Numbered from the stretch's first letter, positions 43,116 through 52,080 are shown. The stretch is 64,000 nt of DNA from Mesorhizobium silamurunense (GCF_014843825.1 NZ_JHQR01000124.1:1-64000); one strand, 5' to 3'. Notes: generated by a model not told the origin, from the letters alone. Translations and numbers: made by a program.

Positions 43116-44051
43116 ATGAGCAACCAGCACGACACCGACTTCGAACTGCAACGCGCGTCATCGCCAATGGATCACGTCCTCCAGGAACTCCAGCTCTACG
43201 GTTACCGTCCGTTCGAAGACGAACCAGATCCGCGACCGCTTCCGGAGGGCCACGTCATCGCAGCCAGCATCGCCGACATTTTCGACGCCCTGGTAGTGGC
43301 GCTGTCCGACACGCGCCTCGAGCCCGACCTGGAGGAACTGCTTTGGGGCACAGTAAACCTCTTCCATCGCGCAGCCGATCGGATCGAACGCGAACTCGAT
43401 GACAACGAACTATCCCAGCGGCGCCTGCAGCGCGAACAGGACGGCTCCGAGGTCAAATCCGTGGAGCTGGAGCTCCTTACCGCGCAGGGGCAGACGTTCA
43501 TCGAACGCCGCAACGCCTTCGAACTGATGCGCGACCAGGCCGCAGAGCACTTCGAGCGCCACACCCACTCGATCTGGCGTCCGCGTACCGGCTCCATGGC
43601 CAACCACCGCAACCTGACTGCCGCGATGATCGACAGCCGCGATTTCCTCGCCGCCAAGAAGCACGCCGACAATCAGGTCTTCCTGCCACCTGGCCCGAAG
43701 GTGGCCTTCACTGGCGGCCTCGACTTCAACGACTACCCTGTGATCTGGGCCAAGCTCGACCAGGCCCACGCCAAGCATCCGGACATGGTGCTGTTGCACG
43801 GCGGCTCGCCGAAGGGCGCTGAGTTGATCGCCGCGAAATGGGCCGACAATCGCAAGGTGCCTCAGATCGCCTTCAAACCCGACTGGACGAAGCACGCCAA
43901 GGCCGCACCATTCAAACGCAATGACGCGATGCTCGGCGCAATGCCGATTGGCGTCATCGTCTTTCCCGGCACCGGCATCCAGGACAATCTCGCAGACAAG
44001 GCCCGCAGGCTCGGTATCCCGGTTTATCGATTTGGGTCGAGTGGGGCGTGA
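43116..44051 (+). CDS. DUF2493 (YspA-like) domain protein
   Basis: A 311-residue protein. The C-terminal third is the DUF2493/YspA cpYpsA-related fold: KVAFTGGLDFNDYPVIWAKL, DMVLLHGGSPKGAELIAAKWA, VIVFPGTGIQDNLADKARRLGI, a Rossmann-like nucleotide-sugar-type domain proposed to bind a nucleotide ligand. The N-terminal ~180 residues are helical and have no known fold. It is a regular ICE backbone gene after the Toprim gene. GGAAG precedes ATG 43116. Confidence 0.85.
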   Translation: MSNQHDTDFELQRASSPMDHVLQELQLYGYRPFEDEPDPRPLPEGHVIAASIADIFDALVVALSDTRLEPDLEELLWGTVNLFHRAADRIERELDDNELSQRRLQREQDGSEVKSVELELLTAQGQTFIERRNAFELMRDQAAEHFERHTHSIWRPRTGSMANHRNLTAAMIDSRDFLAAKKHADNQVFLPPGPKVAFTGGLDFNDYPVIWAKLDQAHAKHPDMVLLHGGSPKGAELIAAKWADNRKVPQIAFKPDWTKHAKAAPFKRNDAMLGAMPIGVIVFPGTGIQDNLADKARRLGIPVYRFGSSGA

Positions 44052-44375
44052 GCGCCGCCCACTTTACTTTAGGATGCAGACTGACACACCAACCTCTGCA
44101 TATGATGCGGAGGGTAAGGCTGCAAATCTCGCGGGTGCTGCCGATCCAGGGCGGCGACGGTCTTGCCGGCATAGAGGTCCGGGAAGGACACAACAGGCAC
44201 CTCGGCATAGCCGAATAGCTCTTCTACTCGGTCGCAAACCGCCCGTGTTTCGGGAGAGTAGAGGCAACACGAATGACAGGCGTCACCTCGATCTTGATCT
44301 GCACGCCGTCGGAAGCAACCGGCACCTTTGTAACGGCGCCTTCGCTGTGCAGCGGCACGATCTAGTGGTCTGCGC
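44052..44375 (-). pseudogene. AbiEii nucleotidyltransferase toxin, 3' piece
   Basis: Read leftward, GAVTKVPVASDGVQIKIEVT then (after a frameshift) CLYSPETRAVCDRVEELFGY and VPVVSFPDLYAGKTVAALDR QHPRDL make up the second half of an AbiEii/AbiGii nucleotidyltransferase. The first half is at 46690-46904. The gene is split by an IS630 element and a GNAT gene. The end runs into the DUF2493 gene, so the last part is also lost. Confidence 0.75.
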
Positions 44376-44389
44376 CTGACGGAAGAGTC

Positions 44390-45507
44390 CGATCTGGGAT
44401 TCCGCTTGGCTAGCGTGCATGCGAGGCTGTGGCATGCGCACTGGCATTTCCATCACTCTTACCCCCTCCGACCGGCAGCGCCTTGAGGCTGTCGCCAGCA
44501 ACCGGAACACGGCTCAGAAACACGTCTGGCGGGCAGTTATCGTGCTGCTGAGCGCCGATGGCGTCTGCACCACCGAGATCATGCGCCGGACCGGCACCTC
44601 TAAGACCTGCGTCTGGCGCTGGCAGGAGCGCTTCATGCAGGAAGGTGTCGACGGCCTGCTGCGCGACAAGACTCGCCCCTCCCGGATCAAGCCGCTTGGC
44701 CCTGATATGGCCGAGCGGGTAGTCAACCTGACGCTTTCTGACCCACCGGTCGAGGCAACCCACTGGACTGCCGCCATGATGGCTAGGGAGAGTGGCATCA
44801 GCGCCAGTGCCGTACGGCGCATTTGGCGAGCCCATGGTCTCCAGCCGCATCGCTATCGCCAGTTCAAGCTCTCCAACGATCCCAAGTTTGGCGAGAAGCT
44901 CAGAGACGTGGTCGGGCTCTACGTCGATCCACCCGCTCATGCCATCGTTCTCTCTGTTGATGAGAAGAGCCAGATCCAGGCGCTCGACCGCACCCAACCC
45001 TGACTGCCGCTCAAGAAGGGCCGCCTCGGGACCATGACGCACGACTACAAGCGCCATGGCACCACCACGCTGTTTGCCGCCCTGAACGTGCTCGATGGCA
45101 CCGTCATTGGGCGCAACATGCAGCGTCACCGGCATCAGGAGTTCATCCGCTTCCTGAACACCATTGAAGCCCAGGTGCCAGTGGATAAAGCCGTGCACGT
45201 CATCCTCGACAACTATGCGGCTCACAAGCACCCGAAGGTCCGCGCCTGGCTCGACCGCCACAAGCGCTTCACCTTCCACTTTATCCCGACATCCTGCTCG
45301 TGGCTCAATGCCGTTGAAGGCTTCTTCGCCAAGCTGACCCGCCAGCGGCTCAAGCGCGGCGTCTTCCGTTCGGTGGTCGATCTTCAGGAGGCCATCAACC
45401 GGTACGTCGCTGAAACCAATGCGCGTCCCAAGCCTTTCACCTGGACGGCTGATCCGGATGAAATCATCGCTGCCGTTAGGCGTGGGCACCAAGCGTTAGA
45501 TTCCATC
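44390..45507 (+). mobile_element. IS630-family insertion sequence
   Basis: About 1.1 kb with one transposase gene. Ends share an imperfect inverted similarity (GGGATTC-CGCTTGG on the left; GGAATCTAACGCTTGG read from the right). Exact terminal repeats and the TA target duplication could not be fixed. The right end lies within a few bases of the GNAT stop codon. Confidence 0.75.
44434..45507 (+). pseudogene. IS630 transposase with an internal stop
   Basis: The N-terminal HTH region (DRQRLEAVASNRNTAQKHVWRAVIVLL, MRRTGTSKTCVWRWQERF) is followed by the DDE domain: [28 protein letters not shown] and [17 protein letters not shown], with D-D-E residues in place. A TGA at 45001-45003 stands where a Gly codon is expected (DRTQP-stop-LPLKKGR), and the frame is the same on both sides. 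It may be inactive or rely on readthrough. Confidence 0.85.
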
Positions 45508-45508
45508 C

Positions 45509-46474
45509 CTAGCGCCAGTCGTCGAGCACGAAGACGCCGGCGCGACTGTAACCCGGCTCATTGGGCCTGTGCATCGTGACCCCTTGGATTTCGGTTCGAA
45601 AGCCACGCCCGACCAAGTGCTGGTACGCCTCGTGGCGGGCCATGTTCACCCCGGCCAGCAGCTTGGGCATCCCCTCCGCTACGGCAAGCGCCTCGCAGGC
45701 ATGCAGCAAGCTGTCGAAGGTCTCCCCAGCCGCCGATCCTGGACGCACGGTCCCGAATTTGATGAAGCAAGCACCGTCGCCTGCTTCGCTGCGCGGCCCA
45801 TGGTGGCACACGGCGAAACCGTCCAAGCCCGCACCCGCCATATCGCCGAGCAGGACCGTCTCCCCAAGCTCCTGCGCCTCTACGGCCTGGATTTCCGCCC
45901 CCAGGTCGAGCCCGTCGTAAAGGGCGCCGGTCAGGTTACGGCAGGACTTCAGGCATTCCACTCTCTGCTCCTCTGTCAGATCGGAATACCGCGACCAACG
46001 CACCGGCTCGGTCTGGTTGTGACGGACCGGCGCCGACATGATGGCCGTGAGGAAACGAGCCCAGTAGCCGTACTTCTGGTACAGGCCCACGTGCTTGGCG
46101 CTCTGGGCGAAGGTGAACAGGCCTGCATGCCGCGTGCCCCATTCATCGAAGCTCGCCGTGACGGCCTCGACGAGCCGCGCGCCGATGCCCCGGTCCCAAA
46201 GGTCGGGGCGGATCGTCAACGGTCCGAAGAAGCCGACGCTGCCCCAGCGGGTTGCGAAGTTGGAGCCCACCAGTTCACCGCCCACCTCCGCGGCGAAGGC
46301 GGCGACGTAGGGCGCCTGCCAGCGGCCGCGTACGTAGTCGCGGTCGGACCAGAACGTCTCTGGTTCGGGTGCTCCCAAGAAGGTGCCAAAGGCCAGCCGG
46401 AAAATTCTTTCGGCTTCCGGCAGATCGGTCTCGGCCAGCGCGCGGATGGCTACGCTCGGTGCAGCCGTTCCCAT
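45509..46474 (-). CDS. GNAT-family N-acetyltransferase
   Basis: A 321-residue GNAT protein: [22 protein letters not shown] at the start, acetyl-CoA-binding core [24 protein letters not shown] (motif A, R/Q-x-x-G-x-G/A), then [11 protein letters not shown]. The second half (about 165-321) looks like a second, degenerate GNAT-type or SCP2-like domain, so it may be a two-domain enzyme. It sits between IS630 and the abiEii 5' piece and is cargo within the insertion. Substrate unknown. Confidence 0.82.
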   Translation of the reverse strand: MGTAAPSVAIRALAETDLPEAERIFRLAFGTFLGAPEPETFWSDRDYVRGRWQAPYVAAFAAEVGGELVGSNFATRWGSVGFFGPLTIRPDLWDRGIGARLVEAVTASFDEWGTRHAGLFTFAQSAKHVGLYQKYGYWARFLTAIMSAPVRHNQTEPVRWSRYSDLTEEQRVECLKSCRNLTGALYDGLDLGAEIQAVEAQELGETVLLGDMAGAGLDGFAVCHHGPRSEAGDGACFIKFGTVRPGSAAGETFDSLLHACEALAVAEGMPKLLAGVNMARHEAYQHLVGRGFRTEIQGVTMHRPNEPGYSRAGVFVLDDWR

Positions 46475-46689
46475 ATCGCCCTCCCTGGTTCGCTAAGGTA
46501 TGCAGCGCCCGATGCGCTGCCCAAGGGCGCTGCGGTCGGGCTGTATTCTACTCTTCTCCAGAGGAATAGTCACATCGCATGGGAGATGTCGGCCACCGGA
46601 TCGGTCCTCTGGCGTTTGGTACCATCCGTCAGGCTTCTGCCACTAGGTGCGGCTACGCGGCACATTCTCCCCTATCCGAGTAGCAACCC

Positions 46690-46904
46690 CGTCGCATGGC
46701 AGCGTCGATATTGGCGAGAGAAGTCGCACGGTCCTCGACCGGCAGATAGGTCAGATCGATATCGACCGACAGGCGCGGAAGGTCTCTGACCAAGAGATTG
46801 ATGGCGGTACCACCCTTCAATGCGAATACAGCCTCCTCAGCGACGAGTGGCAGAACTCGAACGAGGAGGGTGACTTGCGCCCGGTAAGCCTCAGACACCG
46901 GCAT
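46690..46904 (-). pseudogene. AbiEii nucleotidyltransferase toxin, 5' piece
   Basis: The sequence MPVSEAYRAQVTLLVRVLPL...FALKGGTAINLLVRDLPRLSVDIDLTY is the AbiEii N-terminal nucleotidyltransferase segment (GGTAINL and DIDLTY match the GGTAL/DxDL active-site pattern). It runs to about 46690 and then loses similarity, cut by the inserted cassette. Its other part is at 44052-44375. Confidence 0.82.
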
Positions 46905-47045
46905 CGAGTGTCTCCGGCACGGTGATCTGATATTTGCTTTCCAGCCGACCGCCGACGACGATCTGACGCTTGCCGCGACCAAGCTCGATACGCTTAATGG
47001 CGGATAAATCACGAGCGTAGCGCACTACCTCATCGTCAAAACAAT
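46891..47045 (-). pseudogene. AbiEi antitoxin, C-terminal remnant
   Basis: Read leftward, VVRYARDLSAIKRIELGRGK RQIVVGGRLESKYQITVPE TLDAGV ends at a TGA that overlaps the abiEii start, the usual abiEi-abiEii coupling. The upstream half of the antitoxin (winged helix) is missing. Confidence 0.7.
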
Positions 47046-47580
47046 AGCAGGCACCCGACGAGCAGCGCGCGATGGCAGAGACGCCTTAGAACGCGTGCGT
47101 TGGAACAATGACTGAGGCGGCAAGCGCGGAGCCGCTGCCGGATACCTCATCATGAGGTTGGAGCCTGTCACAGCTTGGCGCAGGCTGGCCCGGCGATGCG
47201 AACTCACGGAATTGGATGCAGGGAAGAGCGGCACGATCGGCTGAGTACCCGCTTGCCGATCAGCGGTGAGGCTGCAATGGGTAGCCATCGCGACTCATCT
47301 GATCCCGGCCATCACACCCACGCACCCAAGCGGTCTCATCGATGGGTGTATCTGGCCGAAGGACGGCTTCGCCTCGATCGCCTTCGACGCAACGGCGCAT
47401 CACGACTTTCTTCCCCTGACGGCTGCGCCGTCATTCCTCGCGAAGCAACAAAGTCGTCCCGCGCCGTCCTCCGCTGGCGCTTCGGCCCAAGGGTGCGCCG
47501 GCGATCGCCTCCGGCCTGTCGATCACCATCGAGACCGCAATGGTGCGGGCTCGAGACAGATAGGATCAAGGAGAACTACA
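47046..47580. other. Intergenic region before DUF736
   Basis: No gene seen. A few hundred bases with scattered stops in all frames; likely the promoter and leader of the DUF736 gene, with an AAGGAG site just before its ATG. Confidence 0.45.
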
Positions 47581-47907
47581 ATGGCTACTATCGGCACCTT
47601 CAAGAAGTCCGGCAACAACGAGTTCACTGGCGAAATCGTCACGCTCAGCGTCCAGGCCCGCGGCGTCCGCATCGTCCCCGAAAACCGCGCCAGCGGTGAA
47701 AACGGTCCCAGCCACCGGGTCTTCGTCGGCCGAGCAGAGATCGGCGCCGCCTGGGCCAAGCAGTCCAATGAGGGCCGCAACTATCTGGGCCTCAAGCTCG
47801 ACGATCCGAGCTTCACCGCCCCGATCTTCGCAAACCTCTTCGACGACGAAGACGGTGAGGGCTACAGCCTGATCTGGTCCCGCTCGAGCCGCCGCAACGC
47901 GGAATAG
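47581..47907 (+). CDS. DUF736 protein (first copy)
   Basis: A 108-residue DUF736 protein: MATIGTFKKSGNNEFTGEIVTLSVQARGVRIVPEN, then HRVFVGRAEIGAAWAKQSNEGRNYLGLKLDDPSFTAPIFANLF and EGYSLIWSRSSRR. The family is a small beta-rich single-stranded-DNA-binding-like group that is constant in rhizobial ICEs; its job is unknown. AAGGAG lies before the ATG. A second, diverged DUF736 is at 50875-51210. Confidence 0.9.
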   Translation: MATIGTFKKSGNNEFTGEIVTLSVQARGVRIVPENRASGENGPSHRVFVGRAEIGAAWAKQSNEGRNYLGLKLDDPSFTAPIFANLFDDEDGEGYSLIWSRSSRRNAE

Positions 47908-47920
47908 GAGGCAAACGATA

Positions 47921-47949
47921 GGTTCCGCCCGGGCCAACCGGGCGGAACC
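47921..47949 (+). terminator. Perfect hairpin after DUF736
   Basis: GGTTCCGCCCGG and its exact complement flank a five-base loop (GCCAA), 14 bp after the DUF736 stop. A strong GC stem without a long U tract, probably a terminator or attenuator. Confidence 0.65.
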
Positions 47950-47996
47950 TCAAGTGACCAACCGGAGTGGTACCCGCACGGCGCGATGTCAGCACA

Positions 47997-48388
47997 GCAT
48001 CGCGTGATGCTCTTCAAGACTCCTCCAAGACTCCTCCGGCGCCGAGGTAACATCTTTAAGGTCGCATCTTGAGGAAGTGCAAATCATGATCGAGCCGTTC
48101 GACGACACCGCTCCCACGGGGGACGAACTCACAGACTATGATCGCAGCCACGCTAAGCTCTACATGCGCTTGTTCGACGCCGATGCCGACGGCGCTGATT
48201 GGCGTGAGGTGGTCAAAATTCTCTTCGGGATCGACCCGGCAAAGGAGCCGCACCGCGCTCGACATGTCCACGACACCCACTTGGTGCGGGCGCGCTGGAT
48301 GACGCGCACTGGCTACCGCCACCTTCTGCGCCAAACTGACACCTAGCGAATATTTCCAGGGTGATGCTGAAAGAGCATCACGCGATGC
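47997..48388. repeat. Inverted pair of an 18-bp motif around the QseM-like gene
   Basis: GCATCGCGTGATGCTCTT (47997-48014) and its exact complement AAGAGCATCACGCGATGC (48371-48388) lie just upstream of the QseM-like gene and just upstream of fseA. Each is itself a near-palindrome (GCATC-N4-GATGC). The second follows another hairpin (GTGATGCT/AGCATCAC, 48361-48381). Good candidates for binding sites of one regulator acting on both genes. Confidence 0.7.
48086..48346 (+). CDS. QseM-like DUF2285 small protein
   Basis: An 86-residue single-domain DUF2285 protein: YDRSHAKLYMRLFDADADGADWREVVKILFGIDPAKEPHRARHV ... RARWMTRTGYRHLL. In ICEMlSym of M. loti R7A a small DUF2285 protein, QseM, is an antiactivator that binds the TraR-AHL complex and the excision activator FseA. 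This gene lies directly before the fseA homologue, so the same role is likely, but the orthology is inferred from domain and position. ATG 48086 follows GAGGAA; a GTG at 48077 is less likely. Confidence 0.7.
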   Translation: MIEPFDDTAPTGDELTDYDRSHAKLYMRLFDADADGADWREVVKILFGIDPAKEPHRARHVHDTHLVRARWMTRTGYRHLLRQTDT

Positions 48389-48467
48389 GTTTTAAGGGCC
48401 TTCCGCCAGTCACCAGAGTCGGGAATCGATTCGTGCACAACTTGCAGTTTTAGCGAGGAGCTGCACG

Positions 48468-49233
48468 ATGAAGCCCGACACGTCGCTTTGGCGAGACAAC
48501 AGCCGCTACGAGTTCTTCGACGACCTGCCAATCGAAGGCCTCGCCTGGGAATGTCTGCGCCGCTCAGACTCTTATCAGCGGCATTATCTGGCACTTGTGC
48601 GTGAGGGAACTGAGAGGGATCCCTGCCCAACCGAAGCACAGAAACGCTGGGGGTTGCGATTTCGCGGCCCGACCCGATTTGTCCGCATTGACGCAAGACG
48701 TTCTGTGGTCACCTCTTGCCAACCCCGCGGTGGTGACCCTCATGGCGTCGCCAGATTTCCTGTCACGCGAAACTTCCACAGCGCCCGTTGAGCTTGGCAA
48801 ACATCACGAGAGCCCACAGGGATTTCATGCCATCCGCGATAGTGGGATCGCGACACAGCTTCTCCTCCTTCCCGGAAGCGCTGCGAGCCGTTCGCTCACG
48901 GCCTTGATCCCGCTCGATTCCCAAACGCTCGGACGGGTCGAGGCTCTGGTCCGGTTCTGGCGCTCCTGTCACAGGCGACCCGTGCCGCCGGATACACGAA
49001 TGACGATTCAGCAGAGGCGTCGCCTGCGCCTGATGATGCGGGCCGCCGACGGTCGCAAGAACGGCGCCAGCTACCGTGAAATCGCGACTGCTTTCTACGG
49101 GGCAGGACGTGTTGCCTCCAACCCGTGGAAAACCTCGTCCCTTCGCGACACCGTGATCGGTCTCGTCAAGGGCGGCGGAGCCATGATTTCCGGCGGTTAT
49201 CTGCAACTCTTGCGCCACCGCAAGCGGCCCTAG
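48468..49233 (+). CDS. fseA: FseA-type excision activator with +1 programmed frameshift
   Basis: Two overlapping frames make one protein. The first (48468-48791, GAGGAG ribosome site) carries a DUF6499 domain (WRDNSRYEFFDDLPIEGLAWECLRRSDSYQRHYLALVREG). The second, in the +1 frame, holds a DUF2285 domain ending YREIATAFYGAG...GGYLQLLRHRKRP at 49233. At 48657-48665 the codons CGA UUU CGC allow tRNA-Phe to slip +1 from UUU (48660-48662) to UUC (48661-48663), joining RWGLRF to AARPDLSAL. This is the slippage reported for msi172-msi171 in M. loti R7A, whose fused product FseA activates rdfS. The full protein would be about 254 residues; the unshifted product is 107. Intact on both sides, so programmed, not decayed. 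Confidence 0.87.
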
Positions 49234-49360
49234 CGCCCGGGGTGGCAATATCAGGCCCCCAATCTTTCCCATCCCCCACGAAGCCGCCTTTCCGCCACCG
49301 TGATCGCCGTCCGCCGCTAAGCGCCAGCGGTTCACCAGAGCTCCACGGAGGCCCGATAAG

Positions 49361-49642
49361 ATGCGACCTGATCTAGCCGTTTTGCCGCCGCGCTTTCTGC
49401 GCACCAAGGAAGCCGCCGAGTTCCTCAGTCTGTCTTCTCGCACGCTCGAAAAACACCGCACTTACGGCACGGGTCCCGCCTACCGCAAACTTGGCGGCCG
49501 CGTCGTCTATGCCGTTGACGACCTCCAGGCCTGGGCTCAGCGCGGCGCGGTGACTTCGACTTCTGACCCTCGTGGCGCTGTGCTTCCCGCCAAGCGCCAT
49601 CCGCCGGCGGCTTTCACTCCGAGCGGACGCTACGGGCGCTGA
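49361..49642 (+). CDS. rdfS: RdfS-like excisionase (recombination directionality factor)
   Basis: A 93-residue protein with an AlpA/MerR-like winged HTH: PPRFLRTKEAAEFLSLSSRTLEKHRTYGTGPAYRKLGGRVVYAVDDLQAWAQRG. The rest is a basic tail. In M. loti R7A rdfS lies upstream of traF in one operon, and the order here (this gene, DUF2840, traF) fits. GGAGG precedes the ATG by 10 bases. It is 128 bp downstream of fseA, its presumed activator. It should bend attachment-site DNA to favour excision by an integrase. Confidence 0.8.
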   Translation: MRPDLAVLPPRFLRTKEAAEFLSLSSRTLEKHRTYGTGPAYRKLGGRVVYAVDDLQAWAQRGAVTSTSDPRGAVLPAKRHPPAAFTPSGRYGR

Positions 49643-49744
49643 GCTGCGCTCAATCTGTGCAAAGAGCGCCGCGGATCCAACACACCGGCGCCAATCATCA
49701 ATCACGCATCGCGGTCGCTTTCCGCAAGACCAGGAGACAGGCCA

Positions 49745-50263
49745 ATGGGCACTGTCGTTGATTTCCGTTCAGGCCGATCGGCGCCAGACGCTATTGCCGG
49801 CGAAGGCTTAACTGATGTCGAGCTGACCTGGGTCGAGAAAAAGATCGAGTACTGGATCCGCTTCGGTTCGGTCGCTCGGGAGAAGGTACTCGATCGGCGC
49901 CGGCGCATCGTCTCGTTTCGTCCCGGTGACGTCTTCACCTTCGTCCGATGGGCAGCGAACGACTACGACACGATCATCTGCCGCGTCGATATCGTGCGCG
50001 CGGTCGCCGAGGGCGAAGCCCATCAGACGCTGCCGTTCGTGCGGCCCGGCGGTGACATTCTGCTCACGGCTCAAGGCTGGCCCAAGGTCGAGCGCGTGCT
50101 GCAGACGATCGATGGCATCGAGCAACTCGGCATCGCTCCGGGAGCCGTCTCGCCCGATCACTGGCGGCACGTCCACAACCGAATGACTGTTGGGCAGGAG
50201 CCTCGCACCTATACGCTGGATCTCCACCGGGCCTACCTCCTGCGTCGGCGGGTCCAGCCATGA
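49745..50263 (+). CDS. DUF2840 protein
   Basis: A 172-residue DUF2840 protein with LTDVELTWVEKKIEYWIRFG, RIVSFRPGDVFTFVRWAANDYDTIICRVDIVRAV and QTLPFVRPGGDILLTAQGWPKVERVL. Constant neighbour of traF in rhizobial ICEs; function unknown, cytosolic. AGGAGA lies before the ATG and it overlaps traF by four bases. Confidence 0.85.
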   Translation: MGTVVDFRSGRSAPDAIAGEGLTDVELTWVEKKIEYWIRFGSVAREKVLDRRRRIVSFRPGDVFTFVRWAANDYDTIICRVDIVRAVAEGEAHQTLPFVRPGGDILLTAQGWPKVERVLQTIDGIEQLGIAPGAVSPDHWRHVHNRMTVGQEPRTYTLDLHRAYLLRRRVQP

Positions 50264-50805
50264 TGCGGCCACCGATTGTCCTCGTGACGGCACTGGCGAC
50301 CATGGGAGCGCTCTGTCCGGTTCTCAAGCATGTCCCGCCGAAGTTCATCTGGAACGCGTCGGCCAGCGCACCGATCGGTCTCTATCGGATCGATGCCAGG
50401 GGCCCGTTTGGAGCCGATGACCTCGTCGCCGTCCAGCCGCCTGATACGCTTAAAACGTTCTTGGCTGACCGCGGCTACCTGCCGAAGGGCGTGCTGCTCA
50501 TAAAGCATATCCTCGCAGTCTCCGGTCACACCGTTTGCCGGAACAAGTTCACGATTTCGGTCGATGGCAGTGACGTGGGCGTTGCGCTTGAACACGATCG
50601 CGCCGGCCGCGGCCTGCCGAGCTGGCAGGGCTGTCTACGCATCCCGGTCGGTGCCGTTTTCCTCATGAACCGCCAGGTCCGCGACAGCCTCGATGGCCGC
50701 TACTTCGGCCTCGTCTCCACCGATCACGTAATTGGCCGCGCGGTCCCGCTGTGGACCGACGAGCAGGGCGACGGCCGCTTCCAATGGCGCGCTTCAGCGC
50801 CGTGA
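50260..50805 (+). CDS. traF: TraF, conjugal pilin/signal peptidase (S26 family)
   Basis: An S26-type serine protease of 181 residues. N-terminal hydrophobic segment (IVLVTALATMGALCPV), nucleophile Ser36 in SASAPIGLYRID, and general base Lys82 in GVLLIKHILAVSG; the RP4 TraF pattern TxSMPxGxY/K is conserved. In RP4 it cleaves and cyclises the TrbC pilin, so its target here is probably the 16075-16407 pilin. In the rdfS operon, overlapping DUF2840. Confidence 0.9.
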   Translation: MMRPPIVLVTALATMGALCPVLKHVPPKFIWNASASAPIGLYRIDARGPFGADDLVAVQPPDTLKTFLADRGYLPKGVLLIKHILAVSGHTVCRNKFTISVDGSDVGVALEHDRAGRGLPSWQGCLRIPVGAVFLMNRQVRDSLDGRYFGLVSTDHVIGRAVPLWTDEQGDGRFQWRASAP

Positions 50806-50874
50806 GCGCGCCACCGGCGGCACCCTTTGTGCCGTCCAATCGTCACCGGGCACATCAAAGACAGGAGAAAGCAC

Positions 50875-51210
50875 ATGCCACAGATCGGAGAATTCATCCG
50901 CCACCAGACCGGGTATTCGGGGCGAATTCGCACGCTCAGCCTCAACCTTGAGGTCGCAATTGTCGCAGCAGAAGCGAGTGATGCAGACAATGCGCCCGAC
51001 TATCGTGTGCATGCTGGTGGCGAAGATGGCATCGAAATTGGCGCCGGTTGGAAACACTCCAGCGAGAAGGCCGGCGAGTTCGTATCGCTGCAGCTAGACG
51101 ACCCGACTTTCGCGCAGCCAATCCGCGCTTATCTGTTTCAGAACGGCGACGACAAGAAGTCCTGGTCTTTGCAATGGTCTCGTCAGCGCGACCGCGCCGA
51201 GAAGGACTAA
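50875..51210 (+). CDS. DUF736 protein (second copy)
   Basis: A 111-residue DUF736 protein: MPQIGEFIRHQTGYSGRIRTLSLNLEVAIVAAEAS, EIGAGWKHSSEKAGEFVSLQLDDPTFAQPIRAYLFQN and SWSLQWSRQRDR. Overall similar layout but clearly diverged from the 47581-47907 copy, so not a recent duplication. AGGAGA before ATG 50875; three bases separate its stop from the transglycosylase start. Confidence 0.87.
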   Translation: MPQIGEFIRHQTGYSGRIRTLSLNLEVAIVAAEASDADNAPDYRVHAGGEDGIEIGAGWKHSSEKAGEFVSLQLDDPTFAQPIRAYLFQNGDDKKSWSLQWSRQRDRAEKD

Positions 51211-51213
51211 GCG

Positions 51214-51978
51214 ATGTCGGCGCGCCATCGGCCGACGAGCCAAGCGGGAACTTATGCGTTGCCTCGCGCGATCTGGCGCTCGGCTCTCATTCTGTTTGGC
51301 GCGCTTTGCATCACTTGCGTGGTTCCCGCCGCTGCGCCGGCGCACAGCCCGCCTGCCGTCATGCCGTCGGCGCGCAATCGTTACGAGGCTCACATCGCGG
51401 AAGCGGCGAAGCGCTTCCGCCTTCCGCCGACCTGGATCCGCGCCGTCCTTAGCACCGAGAGTGCAGGCGACCAACGCGCCACATCGCGCAAGGGCGCCAT
51501 GGGGCTGATGCAGATCGTACCCAACACCTGGTCCGACCTGCGCGTTCGGTACCGACTCGGCGCCGATCCCTACGAGCCGCACGACAATATCATCGCGGGC
51601 TCAGCCTATATCCGCGAGTTGGTTGATCGCTACGGATCGCCCGGCTGGATTGCCGCCTATAATGCTGGCCCTCGGCGTTACGAAGCGTCGCTGCAAGGCA
51701 GGCGGCTGCCTCGGGAGACGCTTGCCTATGTCGCGAGCATTGCATCCGCCATCGGCAGCGCTGGTACGACGAACGCTACCAGACCGGCAGTCTCCGCCTC
51801 ACCTGACTGGAAGCACGCACCGCTGTTCGCCAAACAGACGAATGGCAGACGGACCGACAGTTTGATGCAGCCCGGGCGCCCGCGTGGCGGTACCTCTTTG
51901 GCGGGAGTTGCCCACAGCAAGGCGCCCCCGGCTTCTGGCCTGTTCATGCACGAAGCGCGCGACAGGTCTGCGCCATGA
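51214..51978 (+). CDS. Conjugative lytic transglycosylase (SLT, VirB1-like)
   Basis: A 254-residue protein: membrane/signal segment (IWRSALILFGALCITCVVPAAAPAHS), then SLT domain from about residue 55 (IAEAAKRFRLPPTWIRAVLSTESAGD) with catalytic Glu82, the GAMGLMQIVPNTW motif and AYNAGP. The C-terminal ~90 residues are low-complexity. It would open peptidoglycan for the mating channel. It ends 244 bp before the relaxase, with the presumed oriT between. Confidence 0.9.
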   Translation: MSARHRPTSQAGTYALPRAIWRSALILFGALCITCVVPAAAPAHSPPAVMPSARNRYEAHIAEAAKRFRLPPTWIRAVLSTESAGDQRATSRKGAMGLMQIVPNTWSDLRVRYRLGADPYEPHDNIIAGSAYIRELVDRYGSPGWIAAYNAGPRRYEASLQGRRLPRETLAYVASIASAIGSAGTTNATRPAVSASPDWKHAPLFAKQTNGRRTDSLMQPGRPRGGTSLAGVAHSKAPPASGLFMHEARDRSAP

Positions 51979-52080
51979 GCCGCTTCAGCGTCCTTCGCGT
52001 CAATTCGTACTGCAGCGTGCCGTGGCGAGCGGAGCGGACAGGCGCAGGCGGCACGACCGAGCGGTGGCAGGATAAAAGGG

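Noticed and set aside
48468-49233. Frameshifted pseudogene
   Set aside because: The UUU-C slippery site and the two preserved domains fit programmed frameshifting of fseA.
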